Shown piece by piece: positions 17,797-25,984 of a stretch of 64,000 nt of DNA (within the stretch, counting starts at the first letter, position 1; each line of letters begins with the position of its first letter). Where the stretch lies: assembly GCA_964203235.1 (NCBI GenBank), contig CAXNLE010000002.1:434001-498000 (forward strand), given 5' to 3'. Below the pieces are notes generated by a model. It saw nothing but the letters and a program-made list of their open reading frames with translations. It ran no database searches and was not told the DNA's origin. Both the position numbers and the translations under genes were made by a program. The DNA is from BACL27 sp964203235 (GTDB lineage Bacteria; Actinomycetota; Acidimicrobiia; Acidimicrobiales; Ilumatobacteraceae).

Positions 17797-18240
17797 ATGA
17801 GCCACATCACTGTCAAGATTGAAATCAATGCCAGCCCTGAACGAGTCTGGCAAATCGTTGAGCCAATTGAACGCCATGTTGATTGGATGCACGACGCCGT
17901 GGCGATCAGTTTTGTGTCCGAGCAAACCCGTGGCGTCGGCACCGCATTTTTATGCGACACAAAAGTTGGGCCAATAAAGCTGACTGACAAAATGGAAATC
18001 ACACAATGGGTGCCTGGCTCGGCAATGGGCGTAAAACATATTGGCATCGTGACTGGCACTGGTGTGTTCACACTTGAGCCACTGGCCAATGGCACACGAA
18101 CACTTTTCAAATGGGAGGAAGAATTAATCTTCCCGTGGTATCTCGGCGCTCAACTCGGCGCATTTATTGGTGGGAAAATTGTGTTGAAACAAATCTGGAA
18201 GCGAAACTTGCGCGGCCTAGCAAAACTCTGCGAGCAATAA
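17797..18240 (+). CDS. SRPBCC (START/polyketide cyclase-like) family protein
   Basis: A 147-residue protein from the ATG at 17797, with the family opening (VKIEINASPERVWQIVEPIE) and a C-terminal helix. These helix-grip proteins bind hydrophobic ligands or act as cyclases; nothing here fixes the ligand. The frame continues upstream through the desulfurase promoter region, but the ATG at 17797 gives the canonical N-terminus. It is divergent from the cysteine desulfurase and convergent with azlD. Confidence 0.8.
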   Translation: MSHITVKIEINASPERVWQIVEPIERHVDWMHDAVAISFVSEQTRGVGTAFLCDTKVGPIKLTDKMEITQWVPGSAMGVKHIGIVTGTGVFTLEPLANGTRTLFKWEEELIFPWYLGAQLGAFIGGKIVLKQIWKRNLRGLAKLCEQ

Positions 18241-18253
18241 CTAGAAATTTAAA

Positions 18254-18574
18254 TTACACCGCGCGCACAAGTGCTGTCGCACCAGCCGCGAGCACGACGA
18301 CAACGATTAATGGCGCGCGGCGCCATGCTGCGATTACCGCCACGGTAAAACCTGCAACTCGCGCATCAATCACGAGACTTTGGCCGATTGAAAAAGTATC
18401 TTTAGCGACCAACGCAGATAGCAACGCGGCAGGTATCAAACCAAGACATCGGTCAACGACCTTTGGCAACTGTCGCGACCCCAAGATAACTAATCCGAAG
18501 ATCTTAAACAAATACGCTGTTACGGCAAGCGCAATGATCATTAACCACAAATTTGTGGGTGACTGATTAATCAT
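18254..18574 (-). CDS. azlD: AzlD-type branched-chain amino acid export subunit
   Basis: A 106-residue protein with about four hydrophobic helices and the conserved block FGLVILGSRQLPKVVDRCLGL. It pairs with AzlC (LIV-E family), which exports branched-chain amino acids or analogues. The start ATG at 18574 overlaps the azlC stop as ATGA. A longer frame back to 18655 lies inside azlC and is not needed. Confidence 0.88.
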   Translation of the reverse strand: MINQSPTNLWLMIIALAVTAYLFKIFGLVILGSRQLPKVVDRCLGLIPAALLSALVAKDTFSIGQSLVIDARVAGFTVAVIAAWRRAPLIVVVVLAAGATALVRAV

Positions 18575-19254
18575 TTGCGCAGACCAACCAACACGGCAGA
18601 TGCTGCAATCAAAATTGGGATACCGATTGGCACGAATGAAATCGAGATTAAGCACAACACACCGCCAAGTGCGGCTGCTTGGCGACCAATATTCGACCGA
18701 AGATGTGGCAACAGCATCACAATGAACGCAGCAGGAAACGCAATATCTAAACCGAACTTCTGTGGATCAATTGCACTTCCCGCCAAAGCCCCGATCAGTG
18801 TGCCGAGATTCCAAAAACTAAACAGGGCGATCCCGGTTGTCCAAAAGGCAATTTTTCGAAGTCGAGGTGACTCTTGAGCAAGTGCCAGTGCGGTCGTTTC
18901 ATCAATCACGAAATGCGCCGCGAAGATTCGGCGAGGCAGACTACCCGCCATTGATTTCGCCGACGACGAAAGCGCGAGTCCATAAACAAAGTTGCGCGCT
19001 GCCAAAAGTGCAGCACCGCCAAAAGCTGCTGCGAGAGAGCCACCTGCGCCAACAACACTCATCGCCGAGAATTGCGACGCACCGGTGAATACAAAAAGCG
19101 ACAGCGCACAGGTCTGCCATACGCTCGCACCTGCGCTAACTGAGGCTACGCCAAATGACAATGCAAAAACGCCGACTGCTCCGCCCAGAGTCAAACTTGC
19201 AATAACTACGCGCCTTACCGCGGGCTCAGCTAAAGGTGTAAAAAATCGCTTCAC
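18571..19254 (-). CDS. azlC: AzlC-type branched-chain amino acid exporter
   Basis: A 227-residue membrane protein with about seven hydrophobic helices and the AzlC signature FTGASQFSAMSVVGAGGSLA. I start it at GTG 19254. The frame stays open 111 codons further upstream, but that part overlaps meaB on the same strand and is a shadow. It forms a two-gene unit with azlD and follows meaB by 16 bp. Both products together are expected to pump out valine, leucine or isoleucine analogues. Confidence 0.87.
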   Translation of the reverse strand: MKRFFTPLAEPAVRRVVIASLTLGGAVGVFALSFGVASVSAGASVWQTCALSLFVFTGASQFSAMSVVGAGGSLAAAFGGAALLAARNFVYGLALSSSAKSMAGSLPRRIFAAHFVIDETTALALAQESPRLRKIAFWTTGIALFSFWNLGTLIGALAGSAIDPQKFGLDIAFPAAFIVMLLPHLRSNIGRQAAALGGVLCLISISFVPIGIPILIAASAVLVGLRK

Positions 19255-19270
19255 ACAAAAAATGAACTCA

Positions 19271-20230
19271 CTAAAGAATTCCGTACAACATTTCGTCGGC
19301 GCTAGCCCACGGGTCACGCGAACGCGACAACATTTCATTTTGAATTTCTTCCCAACGATCACCAGTGCAAATTTCTCGCGCGCGGTGCTCAAGGCGTCGC
19401 ACAATAATTGCTCGCAGTTCATTACGTAATCTTTGATCACGACGCTTGGCCAGCGACCCATCGGTCGTTGCATGTTGACGATGCTCGTCAATAGCGTGCC
19501 ACAACCCATCTGCTCCTTCACCAGTTGTGCCAACAGTTGTAACGATTGTTGGCTGCCACGCATCTTTAGCAAAATCAGATAGTTCAAGCATCTGTTCTAG
19601 ATCACGACGAGTCTGATCAAGACCTGGTCTGTCTGCTTTGTTGATCACAAAAATATCGGCGATCTCAAGCAGTCCAGCCTTATTAGCTTGCACCGAATCA
19701 CCCCAACCCGGGTTAACAACTACAACGATCGTGTCGGCATTTCGCGCGATCTCAACTTCAACTTGTCCGACACCGACTGTCTCAACCAATGTGCACGGCG
19801 AACCCACTGCGTCTAGCAATCTCACTGCCTCGCTCGTGGCAAGCGATAACCCACCAAGGTGTCCACGTGTCGCCATACTGCGAATAAAAACTCCAGGATC
19901 AGTTGCATGATTTTGCATTCGCACTCGGTCACCCAAAATTGCGCCACCAGTAAATGGCGACGAAGGGTCAATTGCCAAAACCGAAACTGTTTGTTCAAGA
20001 GATCGAATGTGCGAGATCAACGCAGAAGTTAGCGTGCTCTTTCCAGCACCTGGTGCACCAGTTACTCCGACAATGTAGCCGTTTCCGGTTTTTGGATAAA
20101 CCAACCGCCCGACAGTTCGCGCGTCGTCACCGCCACGCTCAATAAGTGACAGCAATCGTGCAAGTGCCGAACGATCACCGTTGCATGCCTCACCAAATAA
20201 TGCTGCAATTTCTGGCGAGCGGCTTTCCAT
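19271..20230 (-). CDS. meaB: Methylmalonyl-CoA mutase-associated GTPase (MeaB/ArgK)
   Basis: A 319-residue G3E-type GTPase that guards and reloads the B12 cofactor of methylmalonyl-CoA mutase. The Walker A motif GAPGAGKST, AIDPSSPFTGGAILGDRVRM, the switch III-like region ending VETVGVGQVEVE and the base motif NKAD are all present. No mutase subunit is encoded in this window, so the partner lies elsewhere. It is 16 bp upstream of azlC and 16 bp downstream of the NifU-like gene, all on the minus strand. Confidence 0.93.
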   Translation of the reverse strand: MESRSPEIAALFGEACNGDRSALARLLSLIERGGDDARTVGRLVYPKTGNGYIVGVTGAPGAGKSTLTSALISHIRSLEQTVSVLAIDPSSPFTGGAILGDRVRMQNHATDPGVFIRSMATRGHLGGLSLATSEAVRLLDAVGSPCTLVETVGVGQVEVEIARNADTIVVVVNPGWGDSVQANKAGLLEIADIFVINKADRPGLDQTRRDLEQMLELSDFAKDAWQPTIVTTVGTTGEGADGLWHAIDEHRQHATTDGSLAKRRDQRLRNELRAIIVRRLEHRAREICTGDRWEEIQNEMLSRSRDPWASADEMLYGIL

Positions 20231-20246
20231 ATTTAAAAACTACTTT

Positions 20247-20477
20247 CTAAACTGCTACGACCTCGGTGATGCCATCGATTCGATCGCGCATGATGCGTTC
20301 AATCCCCGCTTTAAGAGTTTGATCTGAAGCTGGGCAAGTACCGCATGCACCTGTCAGCGTGACACTCACGATTCCAGTCACTTCGTCAACTTCGCGCAAA
20401 ATAATATCGCCACCGTCGGCCTGAAGTGCTGGGCGAATAACTTCAATTGTTTCTTCGACTTGTGTACGAATTGACAC
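20247..20477 (-). CDS. NifU C-terminal domain protein (Fe-S cluster scaffold/carrier)
   Basis: A 76-residue single domain: VIRPALQADGGDIILREV followed by GACGTCPAS with the C-x2-C pair that holds a bridging Fe-S cluster. Such Nfu proteins carry clusters to target enzymes. The start is GTG at 20477. It leads a minus-strand run with meaB and azlCD. Confidence 0.92.
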   Translation of the reverse strand: MSIRTQVEETIEVIRPALQADGGDIILREVDEVTGIVSVTLTGACGTCPASDQTLKAGIERIMRDRIDGITEVVAV

Positions 20478-20551
20478 TTAACCATCCTGCCTAATTTGAA
20501 GACTTATAAAATTGATTGATGTTTAATTGCTGAACCCTCTACGATACGAGG

Positions 20552-20680
20552 ATGCTTGCTCACCAAGGTGGTTGGGATGAAATTCTCTTAGTTGCCGGAC
20601 CAATTACCGTGATAATTGCGGTGTTGTGGCAGGCAACACGTCGGGTTAAACGCGAGTCACGTCAGCGCCAAGACCACTGA
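20552..20680 (+). CDS. Small single-helix membrane protein (42 residues)
   Basis: The ATG at 20552 opens 42 codons ending TGA (20678-20680). The product starts MLAHQGGWDE, has one hydrophobic helix (ILLVAGPITVIIAVLW) and ends with a basic, Arg/Gln-rich tail, so the N-terminus should face outside and the tail the cytoplasm. Its last 35 bases overlap the 3' end of murA on the other strand. A purine-rich ACGAGG lies just before the ATG. Small proteins of this shape are common in Actinobacteria but I cannot name a function. Confidence 0.62.
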   Translation: MLAHQGGWDEILLVAGPITVIIAVLWQATRRVKRESRQRQDH

Positions 20681-21914
20681 GTCGCCCCACGAGGTCGTCG
20701 TAGCCGCGATCAATGTGATGAATTTCGCTGATTATTGTTTCGCCGTGCGCAGCCAAACCCGCCACAACAAGTGCCGCACCAGCACGAATGTCTGGTGCTA
20801 CAACAGCTGCACCAGTTAGGTGATCAACACCTTTAATGACTGCATGGTGACCATCGATTCGAATGTCAGCGCCGAGTTTGCATAGTTCTTCGATATATCT
20901 AAATCGACCAGGAAACAAATTTTCAGTCACGATGCCGACGCCACTGGCAACAGAATTCATCGCTACGAGTAACGGTTTGTAGTCGGTTGCAATACCGGGG
21001 TATGGCAAAGTCGCAAAATCAATTGCGTTTAATCGATCAGGTGCGGTAACTCGCAGCCCATCACGACTCGGAATAATTGATACACCCATCTGCGTGTATT
21101 TATTTATAACCATTTCCATCTGCTCTGACTTCGCTCCCCGAATCTGAACATCGCCACCAGCAATCGCAACTGCTGCGATGTATGTTGCCGCTTGAACACG
21201 GTCGTTAATCACTGCGTGTCGTACACCCTGCAATGAACCTTTTTTTGAACCATGAACTATCAATCGCGAAGTACCAATGCCCTCAATTTGCGCACCCATC
21301 GCTACGAGCATGTTGCACAAGTCACCGATCTCGGGTTCGCGCGCCGCGTTGTCGATCACTGTTGTGCCTTTGGCATAAATCGCCGCCGTTAAAATATTTT
21401 CGGTAGCGCCAACGCTGGCAAACGAAAGTTCAATTTCTGCACCGTGTAGTTGATCGGCATAGGCACTTATGTTCAACAGATTCTGCTCAATAGTCGCACC
21501 CATTTTTTCCAGACCACTGATGTGCAAATCAATCGGCCGACCACCGAAATCATCGCCACCTGGCCAGTTGATAATTGCTCGACCGTAATGGGTTAGCAGT
21601 GGGCCAAGCACATTGATGCTGGCGCGAATCTTGTCAACATTTTCAAATGGAGCCTCAGTTGAGATAGTGCCCGTGTTCGTCAGCGAAAGTTCGTGTGGCC
21701 CAAGCCACTTTGTTGAAACACCGAGCGCCGTTAACAAATCTGACATCGTGTCAACATCGGCAATTGCCGGCACATTAGTCAGCACATATTCGCCTTCAGC
21801 CAACAAGGTTGCCGCCATTAACTTAAGTACCGAGTTTTTTGCGCCAGGCACCTGCACGTTTCCTGAAAGTGGCCCCGAACGGCGAACAATTATTCGTGGC
21901 GACTCATTATTCAT
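20646..21914 (-). CDS. murA: UDP-N-acetylglucosamine 1-carboxyvinyltransferase, Asp-type active site
   Basis: A 422-residue enzyme that transfers enolpyruvyl from PEP to UDP-GlcNAc, the first committed step of peptidoglycan synthesis. The Lys-Asn pair (K26-N27) and the Arg in GGRPIDLH are conserved. The loop that in E. coli MurA carries Cys115, the target of fosfomycin, reads WPGGDDFGGRPIDLH, with Asp121 at that position. Asp at this site is known from Mycobacterium tuberculosis and leaves activity but removes the fosfomycin-alkylated residue. It starts at ATG 21914, head to head with an MFS gene. Confidence 0.95.
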   Translation of the reverse strand: MNNESPRIIVRRSGPLSGNVQVPGAKNSVLKLMAATLLAEGEYVLTNVPAIADVDTMSDLLTALGVSTKWLGPHELSLTNTGTISTEAPFENVDKIRASINVLGPLLTHYGRAIINWPGGDDFGGRPIDLHISGLEKMGATIEQNLLNISAYADQLHGAEIELSFASVGATENILTAAIYAKGTTVIDNAAREPEIGDLCNMLVAMGAQIEGIGTSRLIVHGSKKGSLQGVRHAVINDRVQAATYIAAVAIAGGDVQIRGAKSEQMEMVINKYTQMGVSIIPSRDGLRVTAPDRLNAIDFATLPYPGIATDYKPLLVAMNSVASGVGIVTENLFPGRFRYIEELCKLGADIRIDGHHAVIKGVDHLTGAAVVAPDIRAGAALVVAGLAAHGETIISEIHHIDRGYDDLVGRLSGLGADVTRV

Positions 21915-21923
21915 GACATTTCA

Positions 21924-21930
21924 GTATGCT
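21924..21930. promoter_or_regulatory. Possible overlapping divergent -10 elements of murA and the MFS gene
   Basis: The plus strand reads TATGCT at 21925-21930, ending 6 nt before the GTG at 21937. The minus strand reads CATACT at 21929-21924, about 10 nt before the murA ATG. The two starts are only 22 bp apart, so the promoters must overlap, and the plus-strand gene could be leaderless, as is frequent in Actinobacteria. No convincing -35 boxes were seen. Confidence 0.3.
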
Positions 21931-21936
21931 CCCGCA

Positions 21937-23169
21937 GTGAGCAGAAAACGCCAAACACCAGCCTTGACGCCTCGACAACGCATGATTCTGTGGCTTCTCG
22001 CTTTGGCCTGTTTGCCGGCAACTTATGCCAACACTCTGTTTACACAAACTGTTGCGTATGCCGCACAAGATTTTGGTGTCTCAGAACAAGGACAAGGAAT
22101 CGGTGCGGCAATAATTCGATGGGGAGTATTAATCGCGCTCCCGCTTACGGCACTCGCCGATCGCATCGGCCGTCGACGCTTAATTATTTGGTGCGCATTC
22201 GGTGCACCAATTGTTACTGCACTCGGAGGACTCGCACCGTCGTTTGCAATTCTTGTTGCAACACAAACTATTGGGCGACCTCTTGCACTCGTGTTAACAA
22301 TTTTAATTGGAATCGTCGCTACTGAAGAAATGTCAAGCGAGTCTCGGGCGTGGGCGGTGAGTGTGCTTGCCATTGCTGCTGGTCTTGGCGCAGGTATCGC
22401 ACTCGCCGCATTACCAATCGCCGATCTAGGTGCAGGCTCGTGGCGCATCATTTATGCAATCTCGCTGGTATGGATATTCTTGGCGATTATTTTGCAATAC
22501 AAAATGCCAGAAACAAGTCGGTTCATCGAACATCACGAAAAATATCTCAGGTCAGCAACTCACATCGACAACTCAAGGCTGCTCACGCAAAGTCTCGTCG
22601 CAATTTTTGGCAACATTTTTATTGCCGCATCATCTGTGTTTCAGATTCGTTATTTGCGCGATGTGCGCGAATACTCAGCAGTTATGATCACCGCGTTCAC
22701 CTTGATTACGGGCACTCCAGCATCGATTGGTTTGCTTGTCGGTGGCCGTGTCGCCGACTCTCGCGGACGTCGACTTTTATCGGCAATTGCTTTTCCGCTC
22801 GGCGCAATATTTTTAACTTTCGCATTCAGTACAAGCGGCAAACCAATGTGGCTGGCCTCTTTAACTGGTGGCATCTGTCTTGGTCTTGCCTACCCCGCCA
22901 TGGCTGTGTACCGCGGAGAAATGTTTCCGACATTACATCGCTCATTCGCCTCGGGCGTGATCATGACCGCTTCACTTATCGGTGGCAGTGTCGGCCTAAT
23001 TGGCGCAGGATATTTTTTGAATCGCGATATTAGTTACGGCACTGTCATGAGTTGGCTTACACTTGGACCTGTCATTGCCGGAATTTTGATTTATACGACT
23101 TTCCCCGAATCAGCGCATCGCGAACTTGAAGAACTAAACCCTCAAGATGTTACGAGGGCAAAGCCATAA
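21937..23169 (+). CDS. MFS transporter (sugar/metabolite porter-like)
   Basis: A 410-residue protein from GTG 21937 (an ATG at 21913 would overlap the murA start). About 12 hydrophobic helices are present, with the MFS loop motif ALADRIGRRRLIIW after helix 2 and a second copy VGGRVADSRGRRLLSA after helix 8. Substrate is unknown. The frame is open for 100 codons further upstream through murA, judged to be shadow. The 3' end overlaps the convergent hydrolase gene by 20 bp. Confidence 0.85.
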   Translation: MSRKRQTPALTPRQRMILWLLALACLPATYANTLFTQTVAYAAQDFGVSEQGQGIGAAIIRWGVLIALPLTALADRIGRRRLIIWCAFGAPIVTALGGLAPSFAILVATQTIGRPLALVLTILIGIVATEEMSSESRAWAVSVLAIAAGLGAGIALAALPIADLGAGSWRIIYAISLVWIFLAIILQYKMPETSRFIEHHEKYLRSATHIDNSRLLTQSLVAIFGNIFIAASSVFQIRYLRDVREYSAVMITAFTLITGTPASIGLLVGGRVADSRGRRLLSAIAFPLGAIFLTFAFSTSGKPMWLASLTGGICLGLAYPAMAVYRGEMFPTLHRSFASGVIMTASLIGGSVGLIGAGYFLNRDISYGTVMSWLTLGPVIAGILIYTTFPESAHRELEELNPQDVTRAKP

Positions 23170-23734
23170 TCCAGTGAGCAACTAATTCGGCGACTTCGAA
23201 ATCGCGATTTTTTAAATCGTGTCGCGCATCTTGAATCCATTCGTGAGTCACCCCACTACTAATAGTTGCAGTTGCATTTTCAAGTTCGTCAACCGTGCCA
23301 AACTCATCACGCGTGCCACTGATAAATAAAGTTCTCACATTGATTCGCGGTAAATGCTCGGTGCGCATTTTTTCTGGCTGTTTTGGTGGATGCAATGGGT
23401 AGCAAATGCACACGAGCGCAGCAACATCAAGTTTTCGTTCGCTTTCTGCCACCGCCATGCTGCACATTCGCCCGCCCATTGAACGACCACCGATAACGAT
23501 TTGATTCGTCGCACAACCCCAATCTCTTGCTGCCTCAAGAACTGAATTTCGCACAGTTTCGATTAGTACTGGTGCACGGTCTGGAAAACTCTTGCCAGCG
23601 ATTCGATAAGCAAAATCAACGCGACGAACATTTATATTTGGCTGAGATTGTTTTAGACGATTTTCAATGGCAACTAGTGATTGATGGTTTGCGTTTGTGC
23701 CCGCACCCGGAAATAAAATTACGCCAGAGATCAC
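23150..23734 (-). CDS. Alpha/beta hydrolase (KANSL3/Tex30-like)
   Basis: A 194-residue small hydrolase. The oxyanion segment FPGAGTNANH, the nucleophile elbow GGRSMGGRM, the acid in SGTRDEFG and the histidine in DARHDLKN supply the Ser-Asp-His triad in order. Such proteins hydrolyse esters or related bonds; the substrate is unknown. The GTG at 23734 overlaps the stop of the J-domain gene by 4 nt. Confidence 0.83.
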   Translation of the reverse strand: MISGVILFPGAGTNANHQSLVAIENRLKQSQPNINVRRVDFAYRIAGKSFPDRAPVLIETVRNSVLEAARDWGCATNQIVIGGRSMGGRMCSMAVAESERKLDVAALVCICYPLHPPKQPEKMRTEHLPRINVRTLFISGTRDEFGTVDELENATATISSGVTHEWIQDARHDLKNRDFEVAELVAHWIMALPS

Positions 23735-24441
23735 GAGCGCAACAAGATTTGACGTGCTTCGCCGAGCTCTTCAATTGATTTGCTCGCAGTGGCGATTGCT
23801 CCGCCGTGATCTGGGTGCACACTTCGCAAAACCGATCGATAACGCTCTTGTACTTGACGCTTTGACGGCTTAATTGTTCCTTCTGGAAACCCAAGAATCT
23901 CAAGCGCCCATGCTCGTGGGTCTGCAAGTGCAGAGATACTTGTTGCAGAACTCCCAGCGAGATATGAAATAAATGAAACATCAAGCGGCCCTCGCCACCT
24001 CATTGAACGATTGATCACATTCGCTAAAGATTTTCGCGACGGATCATCAAGTCTTTCAATCGCATAAATTGCGCCGAGAACTTGCGCCAACTCGCTACCG
24101 CTTACATCAAACTTGAATTGAAGTTTGTCTTGGTCTCCAACTAATTGATGCAAACTTTTCGTGAGTCCATGTCGATCTACTTGAAGTCGATGTCGCAATC
24201 GTGGTTGCACAACTCGTTCACCACGCTCGATCTGCGCAGTTAGTCGATGTATGTCCGGGACAAGATCTTCATCAATCTCGCCAATGTGCGCGGCAACAAC
24301 TCCGCCCAGCAGAATTCCTCCTAGCCCTGGTGAGTGATCTGTCGGAAGAACAAGATTACCGAGCGACAATCGGCGCGTTGGCGTAAATGGTCGCGAGTGC
24401 CAAATCTCAAGTTCGGCTAAAACTGTTTGGGTTTCAGACAT
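23731..24441 (-). CDS. J-domain protein with a long N-terminal region
   Basis: A 236-residue protein from ATG 24441. The last 65 residues form a J domain: LGFPEGTIKPSKRQVQERYR, then the HPD tripeptide in SVHPDHGG, which stimulates DnaK ATPase. The N-terminal 170 residues (LEIWHSRPFTPTRRLSLGN onward) are not recognised and lack the DnaJ zinc finger and Gly/Phe linker. A C-terminal J domain is an unusual arrangement, suggesting a specialised cochaperone that delivers a particular client. It overlaps the next upstream gene by 8 nt. Confidence 0.78.
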   Translation of the reverse strand: MSETQTVLAELEIWHSRPFTPTRRLSLGNLVLPTDHSPGLGGILLGGVVAAHIGEIDEDLVPDIHRLTAQIERGERVVQPRLRHRLQVDRHGLTKSLHQLVGDQDKLQFKFDVSGSELAQVLGAIYAIERLDDPSRKSLANVINRSMRWRGPLDVSFISYLAGSSATSISALADPRAWALEILGFPEGTIKPSKRQVQERYRSVLRSVHPDHGGAIATASKSIEELGEARQILLRS

Positions 24442-24922
24442 TTGAACGCAAAATTGCAAACAACCGGCCGGCAAGATCCATTGCCGTTGATTCGTCAGGT
24501 TGCGAGCTACCAACAAGCGATTCTTCAATTTGGTTTGCTAGATCTTTGACCTGTCGCCACACTGAGTCGCTAATTTCGCGGGGTGCATCGGCTCCGTCAA
24601 TTTCTTCGAGCAATCGCTCTAATGTACGAATCGAATTCGGGTCTGACGGGTTGCGCGAAATTCTCTGCGCAAGTGCTGATAGTTGTCCAAGAACTTTTGA
24701 ATCAGCAGAATCACCAGCTTCGTCCTGTTCATCATTTTCAAGATCATCTAAAATCTCTTCAACATCTACTTCAAGCGACGAAGCCGCAAGCAAAACTGTT
24801 TCTTCCCACTTATGGGCGATGCCCATTTCAATAAGCACAGTCGTCAATTCGGCGCGAGCGTCTGGCGTCCATTCATCCAACTCCCATTCGGTGATTGGCG
24901 CATTTAAATCAAGTTCACTCAC
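24434..24922 (-). CDS. Acidic protein of unknown function
   Basis: A 162-residue, strongly acidic protein with helices and a Glu/Asp-rich centre (SSLEVDVEEILDDLENDEQD). No signal peptide, cysteine motif or membrane helix is present. It is the first gene of a three-gene minus-strand unit with the J-domain protein and the hydrolase, linked by 8-nt and 4-nt overlaps, so a client or partner role for the chaperone is possible but speculative. I do not recognise the family. Confidence 0.72.
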   Translation of the reverse strand: MSELDLNAPITEWELDEWTPDARAELTTVLIEMGIAHKWEETVLLAASSLEVDVEEILDDLENDEQDEAGDSADSKVLGQLSALAQRISRNPSDPNSIRTLERLLEEIDGADAPREISDSVWRQVKDLANQIEESLVGSSQPDESTAMDLAGRLFAILRSNV

Positions 24923-24965
24923 GAGCGAAACGCTAGTTGCTTATCGGCGCACTGAGACATTGCGC

Positions 24966-24971
24966 TAATAT
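24966..24971 (+). promoter_or_regulatory. Putative -10 element for leaderless glpX
   Basis: TAATAT ends 6 nt before the A of the glpX ATG at 24978, which is the expected distance between a -10 box and a transcription start. The start codon would then be the first transcribed base. No Shine-Dalgarno sequence precedes the ATG, which agrees with a leaderless mRNA. The -35 region is weak. Confidence 0.45.
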
Positions 24972-24977
24972 CTCGTT

Positions 24978-25970
24978 ATGCCATTAGAACAACGACCCGA
25001 TCGTAACCTCGCCCTTGAACTTGTGCGTGTTACAGAATCGGCTGCGCTGGCTGCATCCAAGTGGGTTGGTCGCGGCGATAAAAATGCGGCCGACGGCGCG
25101 GCAGTTGATGCGATGCGTAACTTACTTGACACAGTAAATATGGATGGCATCGTCGTGATCGGTGAAGGCGAGAAAGACGAAGCGCCGATGTTGTTCAATG
25201 GTGAACGCGTTGGCAATGGATCAAAGCCGCTGACCGATGTGGCTGTTGACCCAATTGATGGCACGACTCTGACATCGCTGGGGCGCAATAATGCACTTTC
25301 GGTGCTCGCAGTTGCTGAACGTGGCACGATGTTTAATCCTGGCCCGTGTGTCTATATGGAGAAGATCGCAGTCTCGGCGGCCGCTGCAAATGCCATTGAT
25401 ATCACGGTTTCGCCAACAAAGAACCTCAAAGAGATCGCCAAGGCAACGAAAAAATCTCTCAACGATCTCGTGGTTGTGATTTTAGAGCGCCCGCGACACG
25501 ACGAATTGATCGCAGAAGTTCGCTCGTGTGGCTGTCGTATCCACTTAATCAGTGATGGTGATATCGCTGGCGCAATTGCTGCTGCGTCACCTCAAGTCGA
25601 TGTCGATGTCTTGATGGGCATTGGAGGTACACCCGAAGGAGTTACAGCCGCTGCGGCACTCAAAAGTTTGGGTGGTCAGATTTTAGGCAGGTTGTGGGTA
25701 AAGAATGATGCAGAGGCGAAAATTGCGAGAGATGCTGGCTATGACTTGTCAAAAGTTCTAACTGTTAACGATCTGTGCAGCGGTGAGGATGTTTTCTTTG
25801 CTGCAACTGGAGTCACCGACGGCGAACTGCTTCGCGGCGTGCGATACGACTCGTACGGAGCACGCTCGCAAAGTTTGGTAATGCGCAGTCGCAGTGGCAC
25901 AGTGCGCGTGATCGACACGCAACACCGTGTTGACCGCATCGGCCAATACTCTTCAGTCGAATTCCGCTAA
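24978..25970 (+). CDS. glpX: Class II fructose-1,6-bisphosphatase
   Basis: A 330-residue gluconeogenic phosphatase, the main type in Actinobacteria. The metal-binding GEGEKDEAPM (62-71) and DPIDGTT (91-97) motifs and GIGGTPEGV further on are conserved. It removes the 1-phosphate of fructose 1,6-bisphosphate. It stands alone on the plus strand and diverges from the acidic-protein/J-domain unit. Confidence 0.96.
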   Translation: MPLEQRPDRNLALELVRVTESAALAASKWVGRGDKNAADGAAVDAMRNLLDTVNMDGIVVIGEGEKDEAPMLFNGERVGNGSKPLTDVAVDPIDGTTLTSLGRNNALSVLAVAERGTMFNPGPCVYMEKIAVSAAAANAIDITVSPTKNLKEIAKATKKSLNDLVVVILERPRHDELIAEVRSCGCRIHLISDGDIAGAIAAASPQVDVDVLMGIGGTPEGVTAAAALKSLGGQILGRLWVKNDAEAKIARDAGYDLSKVLTVNDLCSGEDVFFAATGVTDGELLRGVRYDSYGARSQSLVMRSRSGTVRVIDTQHRVDRIGQYSSVEFR

Positions 25971-25984
25971 CCGAAATAAAAACT

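Noticed and set aside
19255..19587. N-terminal extension of AzlC by 111 codons
   Set aside because: It lies inside meaB on the same strand in another frame, and the GTG at 19254 gives the normal AzlC length.
21613..21936. N-terminal extension of the MFS gene through murA
   Set aside because: Antisense to murA; the transporter's first helix begins after the GTG at 21937.
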